From the NCBI GenBank assembly GCA_016932895.1, contig JAFGCA010000010.1, positions 1 through 13,939 of the forward strand: a DNA stretch of 13,939 bases, read 5' to 3'. A program made the translations under genes and the position numbers. The stretch comes from Sedimentisphaerales bacterium. GTDB taxonomy: Bacteria > Planctomycetota > Phycisphaerae > Sedimentisphaerales > SG8-4. A model generated the notes under the pieces. It was not told the origin of the DNA, did no database searches, and saw nothing but the letters and a program-made list of their open reading frames with translations. The first letter of the stretch is position 1. The number at the start of each line of letters is the position of its first letter. Positions 1 to 5,962 of this stretch are shown here, piece after piece.

Positions 1-1040
1 GTCTCGGTGCCGACGGTCTTGAACCAGTTGGCGCCGTCCAGGACGATCACGGGGATATTGGCCCAGGTTTCCACGTTGTTGATCAGCGTCGGCTGGCCGA
101 AGAGGCCGACCACCGACGGATAAGGCGGACGGGGTCGTGGCATGCCGCGGGCTCCTTCGATCGAGTGGATCAAGGCGGTTTCTTCCCCGCAGACAAATGC
201 CCCGGCCCCGAGCCTTATCTCTATATCAAACGAGAAGTCCGAGCCCAGGATGTGATCACCCAACAAGTCGTGGGCGCGGGCGTCCTCGATAGCCTTCGTG
301 ATGCGTTTGATCGCCAGCGGGTATTCCGCCCGGATATAAACAATGCCTTTGCTCGCGCCGATGGCGTAGCCGCCGATGGCCATGCCTTCGACGACGGTGT
401 GCGGGTCGCCTTCGATGGCGCTGCGGTCCATGAACGCGCCGGGATCACCCTCGTCGGCGTTGCAGATGACGTATTTGGGCGAGGCCTTCTCGGCGGCGGT
501 GAACTTCCATTTGAGCCCCGTGGGAAACCCGGCGCCGCCCCGGCCCCGCAGACCGGCCTGCTCGACCTCTGCGACCACCTCTTGCGGCGTCATCTCGGTA
601 ACGGCCTTGGCCAGAGCCTCGTAGCCGCGGAGGGACAGGTAATCGTCGATGCTCTCGGGATCGATAATGCCGCAGTTCCGCAGCGTAATCCGCATCTGGT
701 GGCCGAAGAACTTGGCATCCCCGAAGACGCGGAAGAAGCGGTTGTACAAATGGTCTTCCTGGATGGCCAGCCGGGCGATGGGACGGTCGTGAACGAGATG
801 TTCCTCTACGATCTCAGGGATGTCGTTTTCCGTCAACCCTCCGTAGATGGTGTAGCCTGGATTGACGACCATGATCGGGCCCTTGTCGCACATGCCCAGG
901 CACCCGGACAGGCCGATGGTCACCTGGTCGGTCAGGCCGTGTTTGTCCAACTCTTGCCGCAACAGGGTGGTGAGCTTGCGCGATCCCTTGTTGATGCAGC
1001 TCGTCCCGTCGCAAACGATGATTCTGTACGTCGCAGTCAC
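1..1040 (-). CDS. hydB: NuoF-like flavoprotein subunit of [FeFe] hydrogenase (HydB/HndC type), 5' part only
   Basis: Likely the NADH-binding FMN subunit of a soluble NAD(P)-linked, probably electron-bifurcating [FeFe] hydrogenase. The frame is open to the left edge, giving 346 residues; the family is about 600, so the C-terminal SLBB and ferredoxin-like parts lie outside. Residues 1-85 form a thioredoxin-like [2Fe-2S] domain with C10, C15, C47 and C51 (VCDGTSC ... SGCLGMC). The Complex1_51K domain follows, with the FMN loop GRGGAGFPTGLKW at 166-178, CNADEGDPGAF at 193-203 and GAGAFVCGEETAL at 278-290. The start is GTG, preceded by an AAAGGG ribosome site and lying 14 bp after the stop of the upstream [2Fe-2S] gene. 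A fused N-terminal thioredoxin-like domain, the rex/kinase context and the separate [2Fe-2S] protein point to a hydrogenase rather than complex I. A formate dehydrogenase partner cannot be excluded because the catalytic subunit is outside the window. Confidence 0.9.
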   Translation of the reverse strand, partial: MTATYRIIVCDGTSCINKGSRKLTTLLRQELDKHGLTDQVTIGLSGCLGMCDKGPIMVVNPGYTIYGGLTENDIPEIVEEHLVHDRPIARLAIQEDHLYNRFFRVFGDAKFFGHQMRITLRNCGIIDPESIDDYLSLRGYEALAKAVTEMTPQEVVAEVEQAGLRGRGGAGFPTGLKWKFTAAEKASPKYVICNADEGDPGAFMDRSAIEGDPHTVVEGMAIGGYAIGASKGIVYIRAEYPLAIKRITKAIEDARAHDLLGDHILGSDFSFDIEIRLGAGAFVCGEETALIHSIEGARGMPRPRPPYPSVVGLFGQPTLINNVETWANIPVIVLDGANWFKTVGTE

Positions 1041-1054
1041 AGTGCGATCCCTTT

Positions 1055-1411
1055 CTAATCGATGGTCCACTCTTGTATCACTTCACCGTTTTTCAGGTGT
1101 CGTTCGATGATCTGCTGGGCCCGTTCCTTGTCGACCTTGCCGTATTTGACGGGACTCTTACCCGCCTCGATGACTTCCACGGTGGGCTCCAGATTGCAGC
1201 GGCCCGCACAGCCTTTCTGGCTGAGGTAGACGTCCGTCAGCCCGCGACTGATGGCTTTCTGGAAGACCTCCATCACCTCATTCGAGCCGGCGGCGATCTC
1301 ACACGTGGCCATGCCAACGTAGACCCTCTTGGTGGAGAGGTAGCCTTTTCCGACGATGCGTCCGACGGCCTCGGCACGCTTTTTTCTGATCAGTTCCAAT
1401 GGTGTCGGCAT
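1055..1411 (-). CDS. hndB: Thioredoxin-like [2Fe-2S] ferredoxin-domain protein (HndB type)
   Basis: A small, soluble electron-carrier-like protein of 118 aa, resembling HndB, which accompanies NADP-reducing [FeFe] hydrogenases. An N-terminal helix (1-25) is followed by the typical VGMATCEIAAG segment at 32-42 and QKGCAGRC at 65-72. Only three cysteines are visible (C37, C68, C72), so a standard four-cysteine [2Fe-2S] site is incomplete; from memory, other HndB-like proteins share the single-cysteine TCxIAAG form. The ribosome site AAAGGA precedes the ATG, and the upstream kinase gene stops 4 bp before this start. The next gene begins 14 bp after its stop, so all four genes are clearly one transcript. 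The protein probably docks on the flavoprotein subunit, but whether it carries a cluster cannot be read from sequence. Confidence 0.85.
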   Translation of the reverse strand: MPTPLELIRKKRAEAVGRIVGKGYLSTKRVYVGMATCEIAAGSNEVMEVFQKAISRGLTDVYLSQKGCAGRCNLEPTVEVIEAGKSPVKYGKVDKERAQQIIERHLKNGEVIQEWTID

Positions 1412-1415
1412 TGCG

Positions 1416-3287
1416 TTAGTTCCTTTCTATCTCGAATATGAAGGAGTTGCCGTGCTCGCGAGGCTCCACCCGTATCTGCCCGCCGTGACGCTCGACGATC
1501 TGTCGGGTAATGTACAATCCCAGGCCCGTACCCTTGACCCTTCGGGTCTGTTCGTTCTGCAGGCGGGAGAACTTCTGGAAGAGTTGGGCTCTCTGCTCGT
1601 CGCTGATGGGCGTCGAGTCATTGTAGACGTCCACCTCGACTTTTCCGTTCTGCTGTTTGGCCGTGACGCGGATCTCTCCGGCCTCCGGGCTGTACTTGAT
1701 CGCGTTGCTCATCAGGTTGTTGGCCACGATCTGCATCAGGTCGGAATCCGCCTCGACGACCATATCCGGGTCGATGGCGTTGGAAATCTTCAAGTTCTTG
1801 CGGAATGCGATGGCGGCCAGCGAATGAATCGAGCTGTCGAACACGTCTGTTTTGAGGTTCAGCCTGGATTTACTGACGGCCAGCTCGCCCCGCTCGATGC
1901 GACCGAGATTGAGGAATTTTTTGACGGTGGCGTCGAGGTAATCGAGGTTTCGCGTGACCGAGTCCAGGGCCTTGCGCTGTTTGAAGTTCACCATGCCCAG
2001 ATAGCCGTCGCGGACGGCATACGCGTTCATCACCGCCGAGGCCAGGATGCCCTTGAGCTCGTGGGCCACGAAGCCGATGAGATCGACGTAGCTCTTGTTG
2101 GAGGCCGCCAGTTTCTGATTGGAAATCCGCAGGCTTTCCTCGCGCTCCTTGAGCCCCAGGGCCATGGCGTTGAACGCCTCGGCCAGGCTGTTGATGTCGC
2201 TGATGGAGGTGTCGCTGTCCACCTGGCAGCCCCAGTCGCCCGAAGCAAAACACTCGGTGGCGTGCACCATGTGCGTCAGGGGTCGAGAAATCGCGGCGGC
2301 CAGGACGAAGGAAAACAATATGCCGATGGCCGTCACGCCGCCGACGGAGGCGGCGAAGAGGAGCAGGACCTCGCGGGCCATGTCGTTGAAGGGTTGCTCC
2401 AGAATCCCGACGTAGAGGATTCCGATAATATCGCCTGTGATACTGGTGATCGGTTCGTAGGCAGTCTTGTACCAGTCGGTGACGACGAAGGCGCGATCGT
2501 GCCAGATTTGGCCTTCCTCGACCACCTTTACGTAGACCTGATCGGAGACGCGGGTGCCGATGGCGCGCCGGCCGTCTTCGGTCAGGACGTTCGTGGAGAT
2601 TCTGACGTCGTCCTGGAAGATGGTCACGGTTCCGACGGGCTTGCCGTGGTAGGATTGCCGTCCGAAGACCATCTCGCGGATGCGGTCGACGAGGGTGTAG
2701 TCGCGGTTGATGACGCGCCCGCCGTACAGGATGGCCTCTACGTTGCCCTCTTCGCCGAGGACCGGCACGGCGTACTCCTTGGCCATCACCTCGTTGAGCA
2801 CGACCTTCGCTGTCGGTCGGGCCATCGGGGTCGCCTTGATCTCAATGCGGTTCAAGCCGGGGAAATCAGCCTGCAACGCCTCAAGCTCGTCGAGCGAGAC
2901 GATGCGTGTGCCGCCGATGGGCTGACCCGTCCGGGCGGCCGTGCGCGCGATGTCGCTGCGCAGCGAATCGAAGTCGGACGCCGCCACGTATCGCAGGTAG
3001 TGCAACTGTAGTTTCTTCCGCAGTCGTTCCGGACTCTCGGTCGGCGAGACCAGCTTCAACCCCTGTCCGATGCGCTCAATTTCGCTCGTGTACACCATCC
3101 GGGCGGCCTTGAGGTCGTTGCGGACCCGGCGTTCGGCCCGCTGAATGATGTCCCGCTGAATAACGTAGTACCCCAGCAGGCCGATGGAGGCCGATAACAC
3201 GAAGATCACCATCAAAAACGACAGCACAATCCTGGTCTTGATGGACACCGGCGGCAGTATTCGGCTATTTTTTAGTGTTGGAGGCAT
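1416..3287 (-). CDS. Membrane sensor histidine kinase with periplasmic Cache-like domain
   Basis: A 623-aa hybrid-free histidine kinase encoded between rex and the hydrogenase genes. A membrane segment at about 20-43 is followed by a large extracytoplasmic region (44-304) whose end (T270-DWYKTAYEPI ... GILYVGI) resembles Cache sensors. A second membrane segment spans about 307-333, then a HAMP-like linker (334-388). The H-box is AHELKGIL with H409 as the likely phospho-acceptor; it has G-I where the usual box has T-P. The ATPase domain has an N-box at 519-531 (NNLMSNAIKYS), an altered G1 box (NDSTP at 556-560 instead of DxGxG) and an intact G2 box GTGLGL (586-591). The start overlaps the last 23 bp of rex and has no clear ribosome site of its own, suggesting translational coupling. 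No response regulator is encoded in the window. The natural signal is unknown; a role in controlling hydrogen metabolism is inferred from position only. Confidence 0.9.
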   Translation of the reverse strand: MPPTLKNSRILPPVSIKTRIVLSFLMVIFVLSASIGLLGYYVIQRDIIQRAERRVRNDLKAARMVYTSEIERIGQGLKLVSPTESPERLRKKLQLHYLRYVAASDFDSLRSDIARTAARTGQPIGGTRIVSLDELEALQADFPGLNRIEIKATPMARPTAKVVLNEVMAKEYAVPVLGEEGNVEAILYGGRVINRDYTLVDRIREMVFGRQSYHGKPVGTVTIFQDDVRISTNVLTEDGRRAIGTRVSDQVYVKVVEEGQIWHDRAFVVTDWYKTAYEPITSITGDIIGILYVGILEQPFNDMAREVLLLFAASVGGVTAIGILFSFVLAAAISRPLTHMVHATECFASGDWGCQVDSDTSISDINSLAEAFNAMALGLKEREESLRISNQKLAASNKSYVDLIGFVAHELKGILASAVMNAYAVRDGYLGMVNFKQRKALDSVTRNLDYLDATVKKFLNLGRIERGELAVSKSRLNLKTDVFDSSIHSLAAIAFRKNLKISNAIDPDMVVEADSDLMQIVANNLMSNAIKYSPEAGEIRVTAKQQNGKVEVDVYNDSTPISDEQRAQLFQKFSRLQNEQTRRVKGTGLGLYITRQIVERHGGQIRVEPREHGNSFIFEIERN

Positions 3288-3888
3288 TGACGAAATAGAT
3301 CACATTCTCAAGTTCGGTTTCGAGGTTGATGTTGTTGATGACACAGCCACTACGGGCCTTAAGACAGATCGGTGCGAAATTCAACACCCCTTTGACGCCT
3401 GCGGACAGCATGAGCTCGAGGACTTGCTGGGCGGCATAGTCGGGTACGGCGATCACACCGAACTTGATCTGATGACCGGCCAGAAAACCCGCGAATTCCT
3501 CCAGCGGCAGGACCGGGGGCTTGGCCTCGCGGTCATATTTGTCCGGATCGATGTCGAAACCGGCGGCGATCTTGATGCCGCTTTTGCCCAGCCCGGGGTA
3601 GTGAAAGAGCGCCTTGCCGATGTTGCCCATCCCCACCACGACGAACTCCTGAACGCGGTCCTTGCCCAGAACCTTGTTGAGCTGGATGCTGAGCTCATCG
3701 ACTTTGTATCCCCCCCGGCGATTGCCTGTGATGCCGAACAGAGAGAAGTCCTTGCGGACCTGGGCCGCCGTTACGCCGGCGGCATCGGCAAGGTTGTCTG
3801 AGAAGACACGCACGAAATTCAACGTTTTCAGCCGATTCAGGGCGTTCTTGTAGCGTGATAGCCGTATAATGCAGCTTCTGTTGGGCAT
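3265..3888 (-). CDS. rex: Redox-sensing transcriptional repressor Rex
   Basis: A 207-aa repressor that senses the NADH/NAD+ ratio: it binds DNA when NADH is low and leaves when NADH binds. Residues 8-75 are the winged helix with the family signature GVTAAQVRKDFSLFG (38-52). The Rossmann fold begins at 80 with GMGNIG (86-91), and D112 after the second strand (FDID) is the expected adenine-ribose ligand. The NFAPI motif (170-174) and the ELENVIYFVN tail helix (192-201), which swaps between subunits, are both present. Length is normal for the family (about 210). The ATG is preceded by AGAAGG. It is the first gene of the operon, followed with overlap by the kinase. Two Rex-like operators upstream indicate autoregulation and control of the hydrogenase genes. 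Confidence 0.95.
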   Translation of the reverse strand: MPNRSCIIRLSRYKNALNRLKTLNFVRVFSDNLADAAGVTAAQVRKDFSLFGITGNRRGGYKVDELSIQLNKVLGKDRVQEFVVVGMGNIGKALFHYPGLGKSGIKIAAGFDIDPDKYDREAKPPVLPLEEFAGFLAGHQIKFGVIAVPDYAAQQVLELMLSAGVKGVLNFAPICLKARSGCVINNINLETELENVIYFVNASNTKK

Positions 3889-3908
3889 AAATGAAACCTT
3901 CTACTGTT

Positions 3909-3926
3909 TTGTTCCAACTGTCACAA
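3909..3926 (-). promoter_or_regulatory. Candidate Rex operator, leader-proximal
   Basis: TTGTTCCAACTGTCACAA on the plus strand compares with the Rex consensus TTGTGAA-N4-TTCACAA. The right half matches 6 of 7 and the left half 4 of 7, with outer arms TTGT/ACAA. It lies in the predicted rex leader, downstream of the predicted start point and about 20 bp before the rex ATG. It is weaker than the upstream site, and binding is inferred. Confidence 0.5.
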
Positions 3927-3975
3927 AAAAAGGACTTGCGTGTCCGTGTCTGGGCGATAACAACCCCTGAAAGAG

Positions 3976-4004
3976 ATTATCAGGAAATTCTACGCCCAAG
4001 TCAA
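3976..4004 (-). promoter_or_regulatory. Sigma70-type promoter of the rex-hydrogenase operon
   Basis: On the minus strand, -35 TTGACT (3999-4004) and -10 GATAAT (3976-3981) are separated by exactly 17 bp; each box matches the consensus in 5 of 6 positions. The predicted start of transcription is near 3969, giving a leader of about 80 nt before the rex ATG. It lies between two Rex-like sites. Confidence 0.75.
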
Positions 4005-4012
4005 CGGTTTTG

Positions 4013-4030
4013 TTGTGAATTTTATCACAT
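4013..4030 (-). promoter_or_regulatory. Candidate Rex operator, promoter-proximal
   Basis: TTGTGAATTTTATCACAT on the plus strand matches the Rex consensus TTGTGAA-N4-TTCACAA at the full left half and 5 of 7 of the right half, with the expected A/T core. It ends 8 bp upstream of the -35 box of the rex promoter. The inner pattern TGTGA-N6-TCACA is also that of a CRP/FNR-family site. The adjacency to rex favours Rex, but the two cannot be told apart by sequence alone. Confidence 0.7.
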
Positions 4031-4273
4031 TTTATTGTTGAGCCTGTTCTTTTGCTGCCTGGGGTCGCTTGTAGCGGTTCGGCTGACTCGCGGGCGTCTT
4101 TGGGCTACGAAGAGACAAGCGTTTGGAGGCGACGGGGATTTTCGCTTTTTTTGTGGCGGGAGGGCGGTGGCTGGATAAAATATGGAATCGGGCCGGTTTG
4201 ACAAAAGGAGGGCGGTGTGGACGTCTTCTGAGGCCAAACGTGACGGAGAATGAGATTAGGTGCAGAGGCATTC

Positions 4274-4612
4274 ATGGAACAGATTGAGCCCAAAATCAAG
4301 GTTGAATACGGTACCGAAGTGACCATCGTTACATTCGACGTGGACAACATCCTGGAAGAACAGCAGATCAAGAAGCTTGAGGAGGCTCTGACCCCCGTTA
4401 TTTCCAGGAACGAAGGGCGGAAGCTCGTTCTGAACTTCGAGAACGTCCGGTTTATGTCCTCGGCCTTCCTCGGATTGCTCGTGAAAGTGCACAAGCGGGT
4501 GATCGAGGCCGGCGGCCATTTGCAGCTTTTGAATCTCGACCCGAAAATCTACAAGGTCTTTGAAATTACCCAGTTAACCAAGATTTTCGACATCGTTCGC
4601 GCCCCCGGCTGA
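4274..4612 (+). CDS. STAS-domain anti-sigma factor antagonist
   Basis: A single STAS domain of 112 aa, similar in size and layout to SpoIIAA/RsbV proteins, which bind anti-sigma kinases when unphosphorylated and free a sigma factor. The strand-helix pattern is clear: KIKVEYGTEVTIVTFD, helix 26-45, LVLNFENVRFMSSAFLGLL (51-69), VHKRVIEAGGHLQLLNL and a final helix around KVFEITQLTKIF. The phosphorylated serine of the family sits in DSSG; here the segment is MSSA, so S62 or S63 would be the site, and the preceding Asp and following Gly are changed. The start at 4274 was chosen because GAGG (4265-4268) lies 5 nt upstream; an in-frame ATG at 4250 would add 8 residues and overlaps the stop of a possible leader frame. 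No kinase or phosphatase partner is adjacent; it is divergent from the rex operon. Confidence 0.85.
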   Translation: MEQIEPKIKVEYGTEVTIVTFDVDNILEEQQIKKLEEALTPVISRNEGRKLVLNFENVRFMSSAFLGLLVKVHKRVIEAGGHLQLLNLDPKIYKVFEITQLTKIFDIVRAPG

Positions 4613-4736
4613 CCCTGTCATTACTGCGGCGGCGTGCCTCTCGATGGTGGCGTCGGCTCCCGGCTCCGGCAGGGATGGCGCCGGTGGCCGGCAGCCTTGC
4701 AATCATCACGGCTCCCGCGAAACCGCCGGGGCCAGG

Positions 4737-5075
4737 TCATTGGAGGCGGAAGATGGGGCAGGTGGTTCCGCCGGCGCCGAATTCGGGCGCCTCGACCGGG
4801 TCGAAGAGGACGTAGCGGCTGTCCAGGTAGCGAGTCTCAATGTAGGGCGCATCGGCCAGCGCTTGGGCGATACGAGCCATTACGGCCGACAGGTCGCTCT
4901 TGCCATTCTTGCGGCAGAGATGGATCAGAGGACCGCAGATTTGATGACGCTTGCGGGCCAGCGCGATCCAGATCTGCTGGGCCGTGAGGAAGGTGTGCTC
5001 ACCGCAGTGCCCGGCCCGCACTTGACGCAGGACAGGCACGCACGCCCCGAGGATTTGTTCGCTCTCAACGTACAT
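4737..5075 (-). CDS. Small hypothetical protein, possibly helical DNA-binding fold
   Basis: I do not recognise this 112-aa protein. The minus frame has natural protein composition, with a helix-rich stretch TAQQIWIALARKRHQICGPLI (31-51), a basic CRKNGKSD segment, a helix SAVMARIAQALADAP (63-77) and strand-like ends ETRYLDSRYVLFDP. The helix-turn-helix-beta order could be a small winged helix, but no signature proves it. Five cysteines are present (C12, C24, C47, C54 and C105) without a metal-site pattern. A GGAGG motif is present upstream but about 12 nt from the ATG, which is long. The plus strand also has an open frame here, of low complexity and antisense in character, so the minus frame is preferred. 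No promoter or operon partner could be assigned. Confidence 0.55.
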   Translation of the reverse strand: MYVESEQILGACVPVLRQVRAGHCGEHTFLTAQQIWIALARKRHQICGPLIHLCRKNGKSDLSAVMARIAQALADAPYIETRYLDSRYVLFDPVEAPEFGAGGTTCPIFRLQ

Positions 5076-5216
5076 ACCGCACGAGAACCTCCAAGCACTC
5101 TGGTCTTCTATCGGCCGTATGCCGGTGACGGATAAGAAAATATGCTATACAAACTCGGATGTTTGGCTGCCGGCGGTTTGGCAGAAAGTCCGGAAGGAAA
5201 CGAAAAGGAGCTGTAA

Positions 5217-5315
5217 ATGAGCGTGGCGGTCAGGTTTGGCGGGGTCAGAGCGGGAGAATGGGCGCCTACGCCGGCTCGGTCTGCCATTTGTCTTCGTATT
5301 GACTCTGACGCTTGA
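5217..5315 (+). CDS. Possible small protein (32 aa), uncertain
   Basis: A 32-codon frame starts with ATG six bases after AAAGGAG (5204-5210), an almost ideal ribosome site. An extended -10 (TGC-TATACA, -10 at 5146-5151) lies upstream without a good -35, and a short hairpin (CTGCC/GGCAG) lies between. The product (MSVAVRFGGV ... LRIDSDA) has no recognised motif, and its last 50 bases run antisense to the end of the LuxR-type gene. Only the translation signals support it. Confidence 0.25.
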   Translation: MSVAVRFGGVRAGEWAPTPARSAICLRIDSDA

Positions 5316-5574
5316 GACTGTGTTCTCGGGCACACGCGACGACGTGCAGAGCCAGCTTCAAACGGTCGTTAAGATGGAACTTGTGGAACAGGCGATTCAT
5401 GTAGGTGCGTACTGTGGAGACGGAAATCTCCATCCGCTCGGCAATCTCCTTGTCGGAGGCCCCTCGCAGAATGTGCCTGATGATCTCGGCTTGCTGACGC
5501 GACAGGCCGAGATTCTCTCGAAGCGCCAGCCACTCTTGTTCGGAAACCACCCTGGTGTGCCCGGTTGTCGCCAT
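5266..5574 (-). CDS. Single-domain LuxR/GerE-type HTH regulator
   Basis: A 102-aa transcription regulator containing little besides a LuxR C-terminal helix-turn-helix (about 22-80): LGLSRQQAEIIRHILRG, SDKEIAERMEISVSTVRTYM as turn and recognition helix, then RLFHKFHLNDRLKLALHV as the dimer helix. The layout is GerE-like, with no receiver, PAS or autoinducer domain. The start at 5574 is fixed by AAGGAGG (5579-5585), four bases upstream; a longer reading frame from 5616 lacks such a site. It is a lone gene with its own promoter about 125 nt upstream and an inverted repeat at the start of transcription. The target genes are unknown. A membrane or cytosolic partner kinase is not seen nearby. Confidence 0.85.
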   Translation of the reverse strand: MATTGHTRVVSEQEWLALRENLGLSRQQAEIIRHILRGASDKEIAERMEISVSTVRTYMNRLFHKFHLNDRLKLALHVVACAREHSLKRQSQYEDKWQTEPA

Positions 5575-5578
5575 CCTA

Positions 5579-5585
5579 CCTCCTT
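5579..5585 (-). promoter_or_regulatory. Ribosome binding site fixing the LuxR-type gene start
   Basis: AAGGAGG on the minus strand, four bases before the ATG at 5574. It decides this start over the ATG at 5616, 42 bases upstream. Confidence 0.75.
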
Positions 5586-5689
5586 GATTCGGAAGTCGCA
5601 GACGGGCTTTACCCATTCCCTTAATGCGCCACTTGTCCCAGGCCTCCCAACGCGACTGCCGACACGTTGCCCAGGTCGTGTGTCTTCAT

Positions 5690-5707
5690 ATGCCGGCGCT
5701 CCGGCAT
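5690..5707. promoter_or_regulatory. Perfect inverted repeat, candidate operator of LuxR-type gene
   Basis: ATGCCGG-CGCT-CCGGCAT has 7-bp perfect arms around a 4-bp spacer. On the minus strand it begins inside the -10 box of the predicted promoter and covers the expected start point. No T-run follows, so a terminator is unlikely. It could bind the LuxR-type protein itself or another repressor. Confidence 0.5.
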
Positions 5708-5733
5708 TGTCGCATCATTGCCGCGTTTGTCAA
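5706..5733 (-). promoter_or_regulatory. Sigma70-type promoter of the LuxR-type gene
   Basis: On the minus strand, -35 TTGACA (5728-5733, perfect) and -10 GACAAT (5706-5711, 4 of 6) are 16 bp apart. Transcription would begin near 5699, with a leader of about 125 nt. The remaining spacer between here and the divergent gene holds that gene's promoter and nothing else that I can name. Confidence 0.6.
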
Positions 5734-5849
5734 CGCCAACATGGCATATTCGGTGTAGTCAATTCCAATGAACGCGGCGCCGCCCGGCAAGCGAGTTGCG
5801 AACCGGTAGTGCCGGCCCTGGTGCCTCGACCGACGCGAGGCCTTTTGAT

Positions 5850-5878
5850 TTGACCGGTACGCGGCCTCCCACTACAAT
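5850..5878 (+). promoter_or_regulatory. Sigma70-type promoter of the sugar isomerase-like gene
   Basis: -35 TTGACC (5850-5855) and -10 TACAAT (5873-5878) are separated by 17 bp, each 5 of 6 to consensus. The leader of about 77 nt contains a GC-rich hairpin CCTGCG/CGCAGG (5893-5911), followed by the GAGGTGA ribosome site before the ATG at 5963. Confidence 0.7.
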
Positions 5879-5962
5879 CCGGGCTTGTGCCGCCTGCGTC
5901 TGCGGCGCAGGGAGCAATAGCAAAATGTCAACCCTTCAGGGAAGAAAACGAGGTGAACGCAC

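Noticed and set aside
165..1058. 297-codon plus-strand frame
   Set aside because: It is opposite the HydB-type gene, whose minus-strand translation has intact FMN and [2Fe-2S] motifs; the plus product is a shadow.
1356..3011. 551-codon open frame on the plus strand
   Set aside because: It lies exactly opposite the histidine kinase gene, is rich in Asp/Val/Gly/His typical of antisense GC-rich frames, and has no recognisable domain.
4117..4153. Hairpin AAGCG/CGCTT followed by a T-run on the plus strand
   Set aside because: The stem is only 5 bp around a long loop, and no plus-strand gene lies upstream to be terminated, so it was not called as a terminator.
4151..4181. Possible promoter (TTGTGG / TAAAAT) upstream of the STAS gene
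   Set aside because: The spacer is 19 bp and the -35 is weak; a perfect TTGACA at 4198-4203 has no -10 at the right distance, so neither was listed.
4644..5135. 163-codon plus-strand frame opposite the small hypothetical gene
   Set aside because: It has low-complexity Gly/Ala/Arg/Asp composition and no ribosome site; the minus frame looks more like a protein.
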